NCBI GenBank assembly: GCA_905250115.1
Contig: CAJNOI010000052.1
Span: forward strand, 42,969-106,968
Source of the DNA: Adineta steineri
Lineage: Eukaryota > Rotifera > Eurotatoria > Adinetida > Adinetidae
DNA length: 64,000 nucleotides
Direction of reading: 5' to 3'
Shown here: piece by piece, positions 1-14,391 of the stretch
Layout: each line of letters begins with the position of its first letter
Numbering within the stretch: the first letter of the stretch is position 1
Notes under the pieces: generated by a model
Told to the model about the DNA's origin: nothing
Seen by the model: only the letters and a program-made list of their open reading frames with translations
The model's database searches: none
Made by a program: the position numbers and the translations under genes

Positions 1-314
1 ACTCACACCTACGTCGTCACTCACGCCGACCACCCACATCCACACCCTCATTAATGGTAATCAAGAGAAGGAGATTTGCTAAGAATAAAACAATCACTTT
101 AGCTTTTATTGACTCCGTAGAATACAACATAGAGACACGCATAATAGTTGGATAAGGTCTAGAGCTAGAGAAGTTATGTCGTTTTCCTCACGAATCCGAA
201 TAAGGTCAGCTAAGATATTTATATACGATATATTCATGAATGACCCTATAAAAGACTATGATTCAATCTATCTTTGCATGAATACACTTCAAAATATTTT
301 CTTGTTGGTTTCAG
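1..314. other. 5' edge: upstream part or intron of the modular Cys-rich gene
   Basis: No exon can be assigned with confidence here. The stretch ends in a good 3' splice acceptor (ttggtttcag) at 305-314 that opens the first visible Cys-rich exon, so the gene's start and any signal peptide must lie further left or outside the window. The first 50 bases are rich in CCACCCACA-like runs, but too short to interpret. Confidence 0.4.
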
Positions 315-2470
315 TGAATAATGACAACACAAAGGACGGAGATGAAACAGATGTCGATTGTGGCGGGTCATCCGGCAAGAAATGTGCTGTTGGCAAAGCA
401 TGTAAAGTTAACACAGACTGCGATAATGTATTGTGTACTGGTGGTGGTGTCTGTCAAAGTATGTATCATATAGCCTATTCTCGAAAACTTATATATATAT
501 ATCTGTTGAATAGGCCCTTCGTGTTCCGATGGTCTGAAGAATGGTGGAGAAACAGACGTAGACTGTGGTGGTAGTGGATCATGTCCTCGATGCGATAACT
601 GGAAAACATGTTCCTCTGCTACCGATTGTGTTAGTCAAGTATGTAGTGGTAACCAATGTCAGGGTAATATATATAAGCGATTATCATAGAAACGTTATTA
701 TCAGATCTGTCTTTCTCTATCTTAGCTCCAATGAATCATGACAACGTGATGAACGGAGATGAAACAGATGTCGATTGTGGTGGAAAAAACGCCAAACCAT
801 GTACTCTTGGCAAAAAATGTAAAGTTACTGCAGACTGTGACAATGTATTGTGTACTGGTGGTTTCTGTTCAAGTATGTATCAGATAGTGTTCCTTTCTCT
901 TCTAGCGTTTTTTCTCGTTATCTTTAAATTTATTTGACGCATTATTGAAAATCAAAACATTCCGAGTCAAGTGTTTTGATTTTGCTGCAAAAAAATGTTC
1001 TGTGTATTTCTTCTAGAACACGAGCTGTATACATTATAGAGAAGTAGTTGCTAGTTTACGCAACAAAACAAAGATTTTTCTACGCCTTGATATAAGATAA
1101 ATTGTGAAATAATTAGCTAATGATTGACATAAGCGCTATAATCGAAAGAAAGTAAAATATGATGAACTTTTTATGAGATCTTACTTCTGCCATTTCATAT
1201 AGAAAACTGACCATTTTTCTAGAAAAAGGTTAATATTAAGGTAAAACGGGTTGAGTAGAAAGATAAAAGAATATATCATTCACTTCATTTAGACATGGAC
1301 TTTCTATTGATATACTTTTTTCTAATAAATGCGAACTTGTCTTATATACCTTTTTACTGCTAAAAGAAAAAAAAACACCGACAAAACTCAATCTCCTTTC
1401 TGCATATGTCGCCTGATACAGTTAATATTTCTCTAAAGTAAAATAATTATTTAAATCTATTTTGTTTTGTTATTTTTGAACACTTAGATAAAATATGCGA
1501 TGCCTTTAGATATTATATAGAATATGTTTAATGTATAATAATAGCCTGTAAGGAAAAAAACTTAATTAGTTTACATATTCAATCTTTGTAAATATGAATA
1601 GACAGTATACATCGTATAAAAGTACTTGTTTTTGTATTTATTGTAATTTAAAATCACAGTTGATTCTCTTTGGTCGCAAAAGAATTTAAGAATTGATGTA
1701 GTAGAAGTAAAGCTGTTGAAAATGTGTTAGATGTTGATTTTTATAATGAGGGAAAGAGAAACTATAGAAAACCTTGTTCAAGTTCTCCACGTCTTCACTA
1801 ATGTTACTGTAGAATAGAGTTCATATCGGGTTTTTGACTAAATCATTCTTGTATAGTATTGGGTATGAATTTGGTGGTCAACGGCGATGCTGAGACTGGT
1901 GATTGCTCAAAAACTTATCCATATGACAAGCATCCAACTGGTTGGAAATATACCGGATCACCTATACAAGTAGCATATACAGCTGGATGGGATCTTAGTG
2001 CTACCACTCCAGGACCTAGGTAATTCATATTAAGACAATATGTCGTATTCAAAATTTTCTCTTCTAGCGATCGAGGTCAGTGTTACTTTGCTGGTCTAGC
2101 AGGTTCTAACAATATGTCGCAAACAATTAATATTAATGGTGCAACCACACTTTCACTCATCGACTCTGGAAAAGTGTCGGCCAATTTATCAGCGTGGCTC
2201 GGTGGCTATGCGCACCAAGATGATAATGCTAAAGTTACATTAAATTTCAACAACCAAGGTGGAACGAAAATAGGTAACGCCATAACCATAGGTCCTGTGC
2301 TCAGTGGCGACCGTAAGAATATTACAGAGTTACTCTTCGAACAAAGTACTGGAATGGTACCTACTGGAACACGTTCGATGGATGTGCTGGTCGAATTTAC
2401 TCTTCTCAGTGGTACTGACAGCGATGGCTTAGTCGATAACATAGCCGTTGTATTAAGTGCTAGCAACTAG
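315..2470 (+). CDS. Modular cysteine-rich protein with C-terminal bacterial-like beta-sandwich domain (5' partial)
   Basis: Five exons are visible: 315-458, 514-663, 726-872, 1857-2019 and 2068-2470. The first three (48, 50 and 49 codons) each encode one copy of a module with the core GDETDVDCGG or GGETDVDCGG, then C-x-x-G-x-x-C, a DC pair and a closing Cys pair. Each starts and ends in phase 1, so copies can be duplicated or skipped without breaking the frame. Exons 4-5 encode about 187 residues beginning NLVVNGDAETGD and containing ANLSAWLGGYAHQDDNA and TRSMDVLVEF. This resembles carbohydrate-binding-like or extracellular beta-sandwich domains of secreted bacterial proteins. A secreted, surface-binding role is inferred. 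All internal intron phases agree, which supports the model. The intron before exon 4 is 984 bp, far longer than the others (50-62 bp). The 5' end lies outside the window. No family name is claimed. Confidence 0.75.
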
Positions 2471-2829
2471 GCATTAACATACAAACACAATCCATATTTT
2501 AAAAGCATATACTTGTGGTAAAACGACATTTGGTACCCCTATATTTCGTCCTTTTTTTTATTTTTTCGATTCATCCTTTTTTTTTGTCCTTTACAATTCG
2601 TTCTTTTTTAATTCGTCTTAAGTGCTTTTTGTTCGATTTCATTTTCTCTCTTTACAATTCATACTAATTATCTCTTGTTCCATTAATCTTCGTCTTCTAA
2701 TATTTTGTTCTAAAAGTTAAGTATTCATTTTTTTTATCAAGATAATATAAAATAAAATTTATTTAAAATTATTCAAACTCTTGTTTTCAAGTTCATAGCA
2801 ATTCAACTTAGATAATCTTTAGTATCATG
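2471..2829. other. T-rich spacer
   Basis: T-rich, low-complexity sequence with scattered tttt runs and imperfect repeats around ttcgtcctttttt, lying between the stop of the Cys-rich gene and a Mutator-like relic. It probably holds the 3' UTR of the upstream gene. No coding signal is seen. Confidence 0.4.
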
Positions 2830-3790
2830 AATATTGTACGATAGCGTGACTGTTTTTAAATGTGCATCTAGATCTGCATACACTTTCTCTTTTTTTCTGG
2901 AAGTGCACTAACACGTAGTCGTTCAATATCCACCTCACATCGAGATTGTTCACGTAGAATACATTTAGTTAGTTTGACGATAGAGAGATGTTTAATAGGT
3001 ACTCGATTGTTGAATGCGTGATACCAGCCTTCTACCGAGTTATTGGATCTTGGTAGATCTTGAATAATCCTTTCAAACATATTCCAACACTGCAAGCTGC
3101 TTTTTGGTTGACATCGTTGAATATCTAAACAAGGATTATGAATTAATGAAGACATGAAATAAATACATTTAGACGAATACAAACTTCGCCCTTTCTTTTG
3201 CCCAACCCAAACTCGTTCGAAATAATCAAGCAATAGGTAATCTTCTTCTTCAAAATTATCCACAATTAATGCATAGCCTGTAGCCACATCCAAAACAGGC
3301 ACAAAGGCAAGTACCGTTAGCTTCTCTCCGTTCCTTCAAAATTTATCATTATTGGTGTATTTATTCAGAAAACCTGATATCCGTATTTCTCGCCATAAGC
3401 ATTGATCCATATGAAATAGACACCCTATTCAATAGAAGAAATAGACTTTTGTAGACAAAAGTTGTATGAAAAATTACCTATCGGATGAATATTTGGAAAT
3501 TTTGTTTTCATTGACTTGAGTGTAGCAGTTTCAAAATCTACTAAAATAGATTCGGGTTCAAAGTCATGCTGCAATAGCAACTGTTCGAAAAAATAATTGT
3601 GATCATCAGCAGCTTTGTCAATAAGCAGAACGTATACCAGAGGAATAATTTGAAAAGGAAACATACCATGAACAGTGAATAATTGATATTGGCTGATTGG
3701 ACATATCTAGATGAGCGAGTTATATATAAAAGAGTTGAAAGGGCATACAATCACTAAAAGCTCCGTCCATAAACCAATGTTTACATTTCT
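2830..3790 (-). mobile_element. Mutator-like (MULE) transposase relic
   Basis: Minus-strand open segments carry hallmarks of the MULE transposase domain. At 3425-3664 the order is PLVYVLLIDKAADDHNYFFE, then the DFE acidic motif (VDFETATLKSM) and a following FPN. At 2868-3302 the order is YFERVWVGQKKGR, then IQDLPRSNNSVEGWYHAFN, the typical C-terminal LPRTNNxxEGWHNxFN box of animal MULEs. An upstream HWFMDGAF box lies near 3750-3775. The segments lie in order but in different frames and with internal stops, so the copy is dead. Neither terminal inverted repeats nor target-site duplications could be identified. This is a class II element, not a host gene. Confidence 0.8.
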
Positions 3791-3889
3791 TTAAAAGCGA
3801 TAAATTTTTATCTCACGTGAATATCAGCATCGCAGGTAAACGTAATTGAATCAATATAATCGTACAAATCAAAAATTTTCAATTATTCT

Positions 3890-4740
3890 TCAATTACCAA
3901 AATAAATAGAAGTGAAGAAGTTTCAAAGCTTATTTGTAGAAATTTCTTTTCTTACTTCCAAGATTTCACTTCCTGATTTTATCTTTGCTTTAAATTCTGT
4001 ACAAAATGAATCAACTGAATGAAAACGATATTATTCATCAATGTAATGTATAGTTGCTTCAAGATAAAATACTTTTCGATAATTATCAGTCTAGATGTCT
4101 CGGCTCAGACATAAATCTCCTATTTGTGCAACATCAATAAGTTGTTGTTTTAATCGTTTACATTCTTCTTCAGTCATTCTGTTGATTTTATTTCTAATAA
4201 TTCGATCATAACATCATATTTCATCTATCATCACAGGTTGATCAGAATGAATTTTTCGACCAGGAACGAAATAGTTTTAAATCGCATTAGATTTGCTGGT
4301 CAGATATTCACCTATATTTAAATCTTGGATCAGCAACAATTTGAAAACGACGCATTGATGTTGTCGTCCATTGAGCACAAAGCCTTTTGGTTGTCCTTTC
4401 GATAATAACAGGATGTTGAACACTTGAATTTACCACACTATCTTTAATTGATTGCTGATCTTTAAGAAGTAATTTTGTACATTGATTATGTCGGTATTTT
4501 TCGAAGCATGGTTTACAAGATGCAAATGTTGAAAAGGTTTCTAACTCATCTCCATCTATTATTTGAGCACAAAATCCAAACGATGTTCAACAAGTTGCTG
4601 TCGATCGTTGATTTGAATTGTTTACAATTCTACGACTGTCTTTATTGTTTTTCAAAAGTGCTTCGATTGAATTTGAAGTATGCGAAGTACTTGAGAGACG
4701 TTTCGTTCGATTAGGAAAAGAAATCAAAACACATTCGGCA
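3890..4740 (-). mobile_element. hAT-superfamily transposase relic
   Basis: Reading the minus strand, the sequence gives in order: SFGFCAQIIDGDELETF; CKPCFEKYRHN, a degenerate BED-type zinc-finger region; CAQWTTTSMRRFQIVADPRF, the N-terminal box of hAT transposases; and, near 4000-4110, TDNYRKVFYLEATIHYID followed by SFCTEFKAK, which match the hAT catalytic-core DxWT and strand-2 region. Several internal stops and a degraded middle show it is non-functional. It lies directly next to the MULE relic on the same strand, so this stretch served as an insertion sink. Borders, terminal repeats and 8-bp duplications were not resolved. Confidence 0.72.
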
Positions 4741-7700
4741 TTGAAAGCTATCTATAGAGAAGGTGAATATAACTTCTGAAGTAAATAATCAAATAGGAAA
4801 GAATTCAATCGCAAAACTAAAGAAAAGAATACGAAAACAGAGTCGTCCTTAGAATTGAAGAACCAGTAAAAGGAGTTATTTGTCACTAATACAGTTATCG
4901 GTAAAAGTCGAGGCGGTACTTTTTACCTCGCCTCGCTTTGCCTTGTTTCAAGCTATGGACGGGTATGTGATGACAATATACGATTCATATAATAGATGCT
5001 ATGATGAACCATATATACAAAAAGAATTATCAAAAACTACTTCTTTCTCTTATAAAATAACGAATTCACAGCAACAGTTCTAGATATCTATTAGCAGTGA
5101 TCATTGGTTAAAATAGAAAAGACATGAAAATAAATAGTAGGAGTAAATATAGATATTTATCATCCACTAGGCTCTGTATGATTTTTGTCAACATTATTTC
5201 AGATCGATAAGTAATGAAAGTAAAAAAAGATTTAACAATTGATGTATGCTGTCTAGCAGTTACGGCATCAGTTCGATTCGATATTTGTTAATGCAGATAT
5301 ATTTTACTGATCTAATCAATGTTTTACCATATATTATGTATTTTAACCTGATGAAAAGGACAATAATCCAAATAGCAGTTATGTTATAATGTAATAGATG
5401 TTTTTTTAACAAACTAATTTCTCACACTCTTCTGATAAACTTATTATGTGGATGAATTCATAATTGCACTTAGGAAGATAACAGAAAGGCATTGTTTTAT
5501 CTTTGTTAGATTTAATAATCGTTTTTCATTTCATTCACTTTCATTTTAACATCGTTTTCAACACATTGTTTTTCTTTTTCGATTAATTTATTATAAATTA
5601 AATTATAATTCAGTGATGAATTCTTCTGAATGCTCTTCAATTTCACCTGATATTTCATCATCTTCATTTGTATCTTTATTTGCACAATTAATAAATATTC
5701 TTATGAATAATAGATCAAATATTTTCGAAACATATACTACAAAGAGTATTATTCTTTATCTTAACAAATATAGCATTGCTTTTTTCGTATAGTTTTGAAA
5801 GAAGAATTTTGGATCACCAGCTAATACATTAGGTACAAATAGATATAAAAAATAATAATAAAAAAACATTGCATCATGCAAAAACTGTTATCAAACATAT
5901 TCTTATTCACGATCATCAACAACAACGCTCTCAAGTCAGCAATGTTAAGCTTTCATTAATATAATTCAATAAAAACTACAGACATTGATTATATCGAAAT
6001 AAATTCTAGCATCAGCACTTGCTCGTGGTAAATCGAATGACAAACAAAAAGCTTCATTCATTACACTTATGAGTGACTGAATATGTTGGTTTAATAAATA
6101 TAAATCATCATTAATTATTCTGCCTCAACATTACCTCAAAACAATACACTACAACGATTCTTCTTCAATTATCATCTGACGCAAAATGTAGTTTGGTTGC
6201 CATCATCCATTGTAATGAGTGGGTAAGATATATCAAAAACGTAGATTTAACAAAATGAAAGAAGTTGAATAATATAAATCTGTTTTTTTCTGAATAAATC
6301 TGAATCAAGAACTTGAAGAACGAAATGCAGCTCTTCCGATGCAAAGGTGCAAGGATGAGATGGCTTTCGTTATACAATTGTTTACAAAGTGTATGGAAAT
6401 CTTTTAATTTACCGATATAAATTTTTGATGAAAAACAATTAAACAACAAAAGAAATAATGTAATCAATGTTTGTTCGTCGGAGAAATTAATTGATTTTTT
6501 GAAATTTTCGACTTTTGCTATGAAAATAGTTTATACCTCTCAGATACCTTCATTTCATACTGTTACACCCAGTATATTTGCCATTAACTTCTCATAGAAA
6601 CATGAATGTGATGATGTTAAACAAGATAAAAGCAATCATTTGAATGTTTTCGTTTATTTTTCTGAAATAATTTATCCTACAGCTTTTAATTTTTTTCAAC
6701 AACGACCTAAACAAGTCATCAAAGAAATTAAGAATGCGTGTGGGTATGGATCTGAATGTTGACTCCTCCCACACCGTTAAATAGACTTATAAACAAATGA
6801 AGAGTCAGATATCACTAATTTCTATGTTCTTGTTGTTATTATGTGTTGAAAATGGGCTGTTGATCAGTCCGAGATATTCACAAGTTTGTTTTTAATTTCA
6901 AATTTAAATCAAATGAAAAATGATCACTGAACTAGTAATACTTGTTTTCAACATATTATGCATAAGCCAATGAAAGAAGATCGATAATGAGAAAATTAAC
7001 AAAAACTCAATATTATACGAGAAACAATAACTGAAAAAGTTGTTGAAAACAACGATATTTATTTTGTATAAAATGATGAAAACAAGGAAGAAAGAAAAAC
7101 TAGTGTACTGTAAAAATATTAGTTGTGTGTATAGTATTACTGGTGGAATAAAAATGATTGAATTCATAACGTGGATAAGAAGACAAGAATATATTGACTA
7201 TGATATGACTTTATTTCGTTTAAATACTTTTATGTTTATTTACATCGACTAAAGAAAGACATCAGTGATTTGATCCATTTCTTGTAAAACACAAAAAATA
7301 TAAGGATTTCATCATAAAAAATAAGAACCTCGAAAATGAGTACGAGTGTCGATTCTACACGCATACAAACAAAAACATACTGGACGAGAGTACTTTCAAT
7401 ATTTTATCCAGCTCCAGTATTTGTATAATTCATTGCAGTGTGCGTTATCACCATACATAAAATTCGACTTTTACTATTAGCAAGATGAGATATGAAATAA
7501 AGATGTAATATTGCCCAACTCTTTTCATTTAATAGATCACTTATGTATAGATTTACCACGTATTTGTAGCAGAAATATTATAATCGCTGACGTACAGTAT
7601 ATATTTTTCTACGATTTTGTTAAATATTTTTTAGTGCATCGACTACTATCGAACACTAGTTTGCTCAGTTAATTCTATAGTACAACATTTTCTTTGCAAT

Positions 7701-8658
7701 TACTCTACATAACCTTTATTATATTTGTAGTTAAATCAGTAAAAAATAGACTGAATTAATTGTCTTTTTAACTATAGATAATTAGTACAAGCTCTCTTAT
7801 TGTTTTTAAATACTCTAGATCGATGATTTCACAAACGAACAAATTTCAGCGGAAAAATTTGAGAATATTCAATTCGCCATATTTTTACTCAACAATCCAC
7901 TCCCATCGTTTCATACACTTCGATACATTGAAGATAATTGGAAGATTCGATTATTTTATAAAATAGTTATGTATGTGATAATATTATACATTTTTTTGAT
8001 GTATGTATGTAGTATAATTAAACGACGATTTTCAACATGGATATCGATAGAAAGAGAACAGGACGACCACGTGTAATTTAGTCGACAGTGAAGGACGTTA
8101 TCTGCTTAAGGTATTATATCGTACATATACCGCTTAAGCCATTTATCCATAGGACACAATATAAAAGAAACCAATGAAGCATAACTCGATGCAAAACTGA
8201 AGCAATAGTATTCGTAATTTTTTCTTTCTTCATACAATACAAACTGATCGGTAATGTAAAATAAAAGTAAGTCTTTTTCATAATATGTGAATATTGTAAT
8301 TTCTGAATGTGTTTTGCATCATCGATTGAACTCTCAAATAATACTTTCTAAAGACTTATAAACTGCTAATTATAAGCAAAATCCATAGATAATATCTCCA
8401 AAATAAGTTGTCGATATATTAGATCAGCGTTTTTTGGATGATGTAACAAAGTAATTTAGCATCTGAATAAATTACAAATAAGAACCAAGTATAAACATTA
8501 ATGGGACTGTCATCTAGGCAAAATAATTTAGATGTAATTGTAAGAGAATATTTTGTCGCATCGGATCCAAAATATCAGCAAATTTGTTTTATTTTTCTCG
8601 TGGTATATTGTAAAAGCAATGGCGAACACTTAATACACTAATTTTTTTTAATATATTT
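4741..8658. other. Long AT-rich stretch without a supportable gene
   Basis: Only short open frames with transposon- or AT-like composition are present (for example 6165-6467 minus and 6592-6774 minus), and none shows a recognisable domain or convincing splice partners. A small acidic stretch near 5630-5740 on the minus strand (TNEDDEISGEIEEHSEE) could be an exon relic. A short inverted repeat built on GCTTAAG lies at about 8104-8140. Most of this looks like decayed repeat or intergenic DNA. Confidence 0.4.
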
Positions 8659-9087
8659 TTATTTTGAATAATCATTTTTAATAAGGTTCCGCGACACAAA
8701 GCGGTGAATAACAAGTAGATGGAACAGGTCCCAATCATCCGATGTCAGACCTAAGCACGGCTTCCTACGAAAAAACTTACTAAATTTCCACAAGATGTTC
8801 TTTACATACGATAGCTTCGTTTCATCTTCACGTCGCACAAGAGATTCACAAAGGTCTTCTCTTCGCACAAGGGATCCACACACGTCTTCTCTTCGCACAA
8901 GGGATCCACACACGTCTTCTCTTCGCACAAGGGATCCACACAGGTCTTGTCGTCGCACAAGTGTTTCGCTATGGTCTTCTTTTCTCATAGGAGTTGGACC
9001 CTTTTTGTTGAAGTGTATGGTAAGTTCATTCAAAACTGAGTTGGGAAAAGATCTGTAGGATTCGGAATTGAGAACACCGTTCGACAT
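8659..9087 (-). CDS. Small protein with five 10-residue repeats (hypothetical)
   Basis: A 142-residue frame starting MSNGVLNSESYRS. Residues about 38-87 form five consecutive 10-residue repeats around LVRREDVCGS, encoded by a 30-bp DNA tandem repeat at 8824-8973. After the repeats comes a basic patch (FFRRKPC) and an ending SDDWDLFHLLVIHRF. No signal peptide, membrane helix or known domain is evident. Because the unit is a multiple of three, the repeat also stays open on the plus strand, so the open frame may be partly a repeat artefact. The upstream sequence has no clear splice acceptor. I do not recognise a family; this could be a real fast-evolving gene or a minisatellite inside a decayed one. 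Confidence 0.35.
   Translation of the reverse strand: MSNGVLNSESYRSFPNSVLNELTIHFNKKGPTPMRKEDHSETLVRRQDLCGSLVRREDVCGSLVRREDVCGSLVRREDLCESLVRREDETKLSYVKNILWKFSKFFRRKPCLGLTSDDWDLFHLLVIHRFVSRNLIKNDYSK
8824..8973. repeat. 30-bp tandem repeat, five copies
   Basis: Five head-to-tail copies start at 8824, 8854, 8884, 8914 and 8944. The core of the unit is cttcgcacaagggatccaca. The three central copies are nearly identical; the outer two have diverged. A further partial copy begins at 8974. The identical centre with decayed edges is typical of unequal-exchange arrays. Confidence 0.92.
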
Positions 9088-9411
9088 GGTTCGTGTCTGT
9101 AAGTCATATCATGCTTGTATGTTGGATTCTCGTTCGTTCCATGTTCTTTTGTTTACCCACATGTTGGTTATATCGGTGTGTATGGAAACCGACATTAATC
9201 GTGCTCGTTTTCGCTAAGCTGTGAAATTTGGTAGTCGTCCAGCCATGAGGAAGTTTTGATGATTACAACATCTGATGATTGAGGTGCTTGGATCTATCTG
9301 AAGCTATTTGTCCACTGTTTTGTGTTGTATTTGCTTGGGATATTTGGGTTTTTGTTTTCGTAATAAAAATGAGGATTTGTGTGTGTGCGTGTGAGTGTGC
9401 GTGAATATGAG

Positions 9412-9768
9412 CATAAGATGGGTGTGGGTGAAAATGGACATAAGATAGATATGGGTGTGGGTGAAGATAAGCAAAAGATCGGTAAGGGTGAGGAGAAATA
9501 TGTGCGTAAGATCTGTATGGGTTTGGGGGAAAATGTGCATAACATCGGTGCGTGTGAGGGTGAAGATGTGCGTTATGTGGGTATGGGTGAGGGTGTGGGT
9601 GTGCATAAGGTTGGTGTGGGTTTAAGAGTGAAGTTGAAGATGTGGCTAGCAGTAGCGTGGATTAGCGTGAAGACGTGACTAGAATTGGTGTAGTTGTGCG
9701 TTAATGTATGACTAGAATCAATGTTGGTGGATGTGCGAGTATAGCTAGAATCGGTGTGAGTGAGATCG
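9412..9768. repeat. Degenerate 33-bp minisatellite, about eleven units, GTGGG-rich on the plus strand
   Basis: After a 27-bp unit at 9412-9438, unit starts fall at 9439, 9472, 9505, 9538, 9571, 9604, 9637, 9670, 9703 and 9736, exactly 33 bp apart. Early units begin cataag, caaaag or cgtaag and contain gggtgtgggtg. Late units share a ctagaat core. The period is 11 codons: one plus-strand frame reads through the first half with repeats such as HKIDMGVGEDK and RKICMGLGENV. No known domain is seen and no gene is called. Confidence 0.85.
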
Positions 9769-10624
9769 AGTTAATAGTAGAATACATCAGAATGAAAGAG
9801 AAAGCGTAATTATATGAATTATACGAATGCTGTAGTATAAGTGATAGTTTGAAGATTTTTAGAATATCTAGACGTATATGTTTGCATTTTTTTTTTTCAA
9901 AAGATATAACTCGTGGAAACCTCTTTAAAGTCGTATGAAAAGAGCTCGTCCCACGAAAGATAATTGTCTTACTACAGAGTCTACCATATAGCGCTTCAAA
10001 ATGGATTATTTTCAGTTACTTTTTTTTGTTCAAACGAATCATTTAACTTCTTCTATATAAACAGATACAAAACGCTTTTCCAACGCAGTTTTCCTGTGTA
10101 TTCTTTCGAATAAAGCTCAAACGCAGATGTTTGAGTAGGATGGAGAGTTAAACACTTCGTAGTATTCTACTCATATCGAAATAACAGAGAAAACCTTTTT
10201 TTTTGATTTGGTGATAAATGATAATGTGTAACAGTTTTTCATTCAGCACAATAAAAATAGAATTAAAAAGAATTTTAATGAAAGGTTTTCAAAACGGGGA
10301 TAGAGGAGAACAAAGAACAGACTTTTTGAGCATTAAGTAGAACATTGTGGAGCATTATATCGTTGACTTGTGGAAGTGGATGTGTGTGCAAATATTATTG
10401 TATTCATTCACACCCATAGCCACACTCTGGTTTTAACTATATTTCCAAAATATTTAATAAGTTTTGGTGTATTTATCTACATATTAGCAAGGATATATAT
10501 TTTTTAATAAGACAAAAAAAATAACAACATAAATTTGATTTATAAATACATATTAGTTTTTATCCATTGATCTCATATATAAGATTGAAATTAAAAATTA
10601 ACAATTGAATTCTATAGATTATTA
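9769..10624. other. Intergenic, AT-rich
   Basis: No coding or RNA signal was seen between the 33-bp array and the stop codon of the GH13 gene, which is transcribed leftwards. It contains T tracts and a short (CA/TG)-like patch near 10375-10430. The last 100-150 bp should include the 3' UTR of the GH13 gene. Confidence 0.4.

Positions 10625-14391
<3,767 letters not shown>

Noticed and set aside
1-50. C-rich patch (ccacccacatccacaccc) as a telomere remnant
   Set aside because: Too short and irregular, and the window edge is arbitrary.
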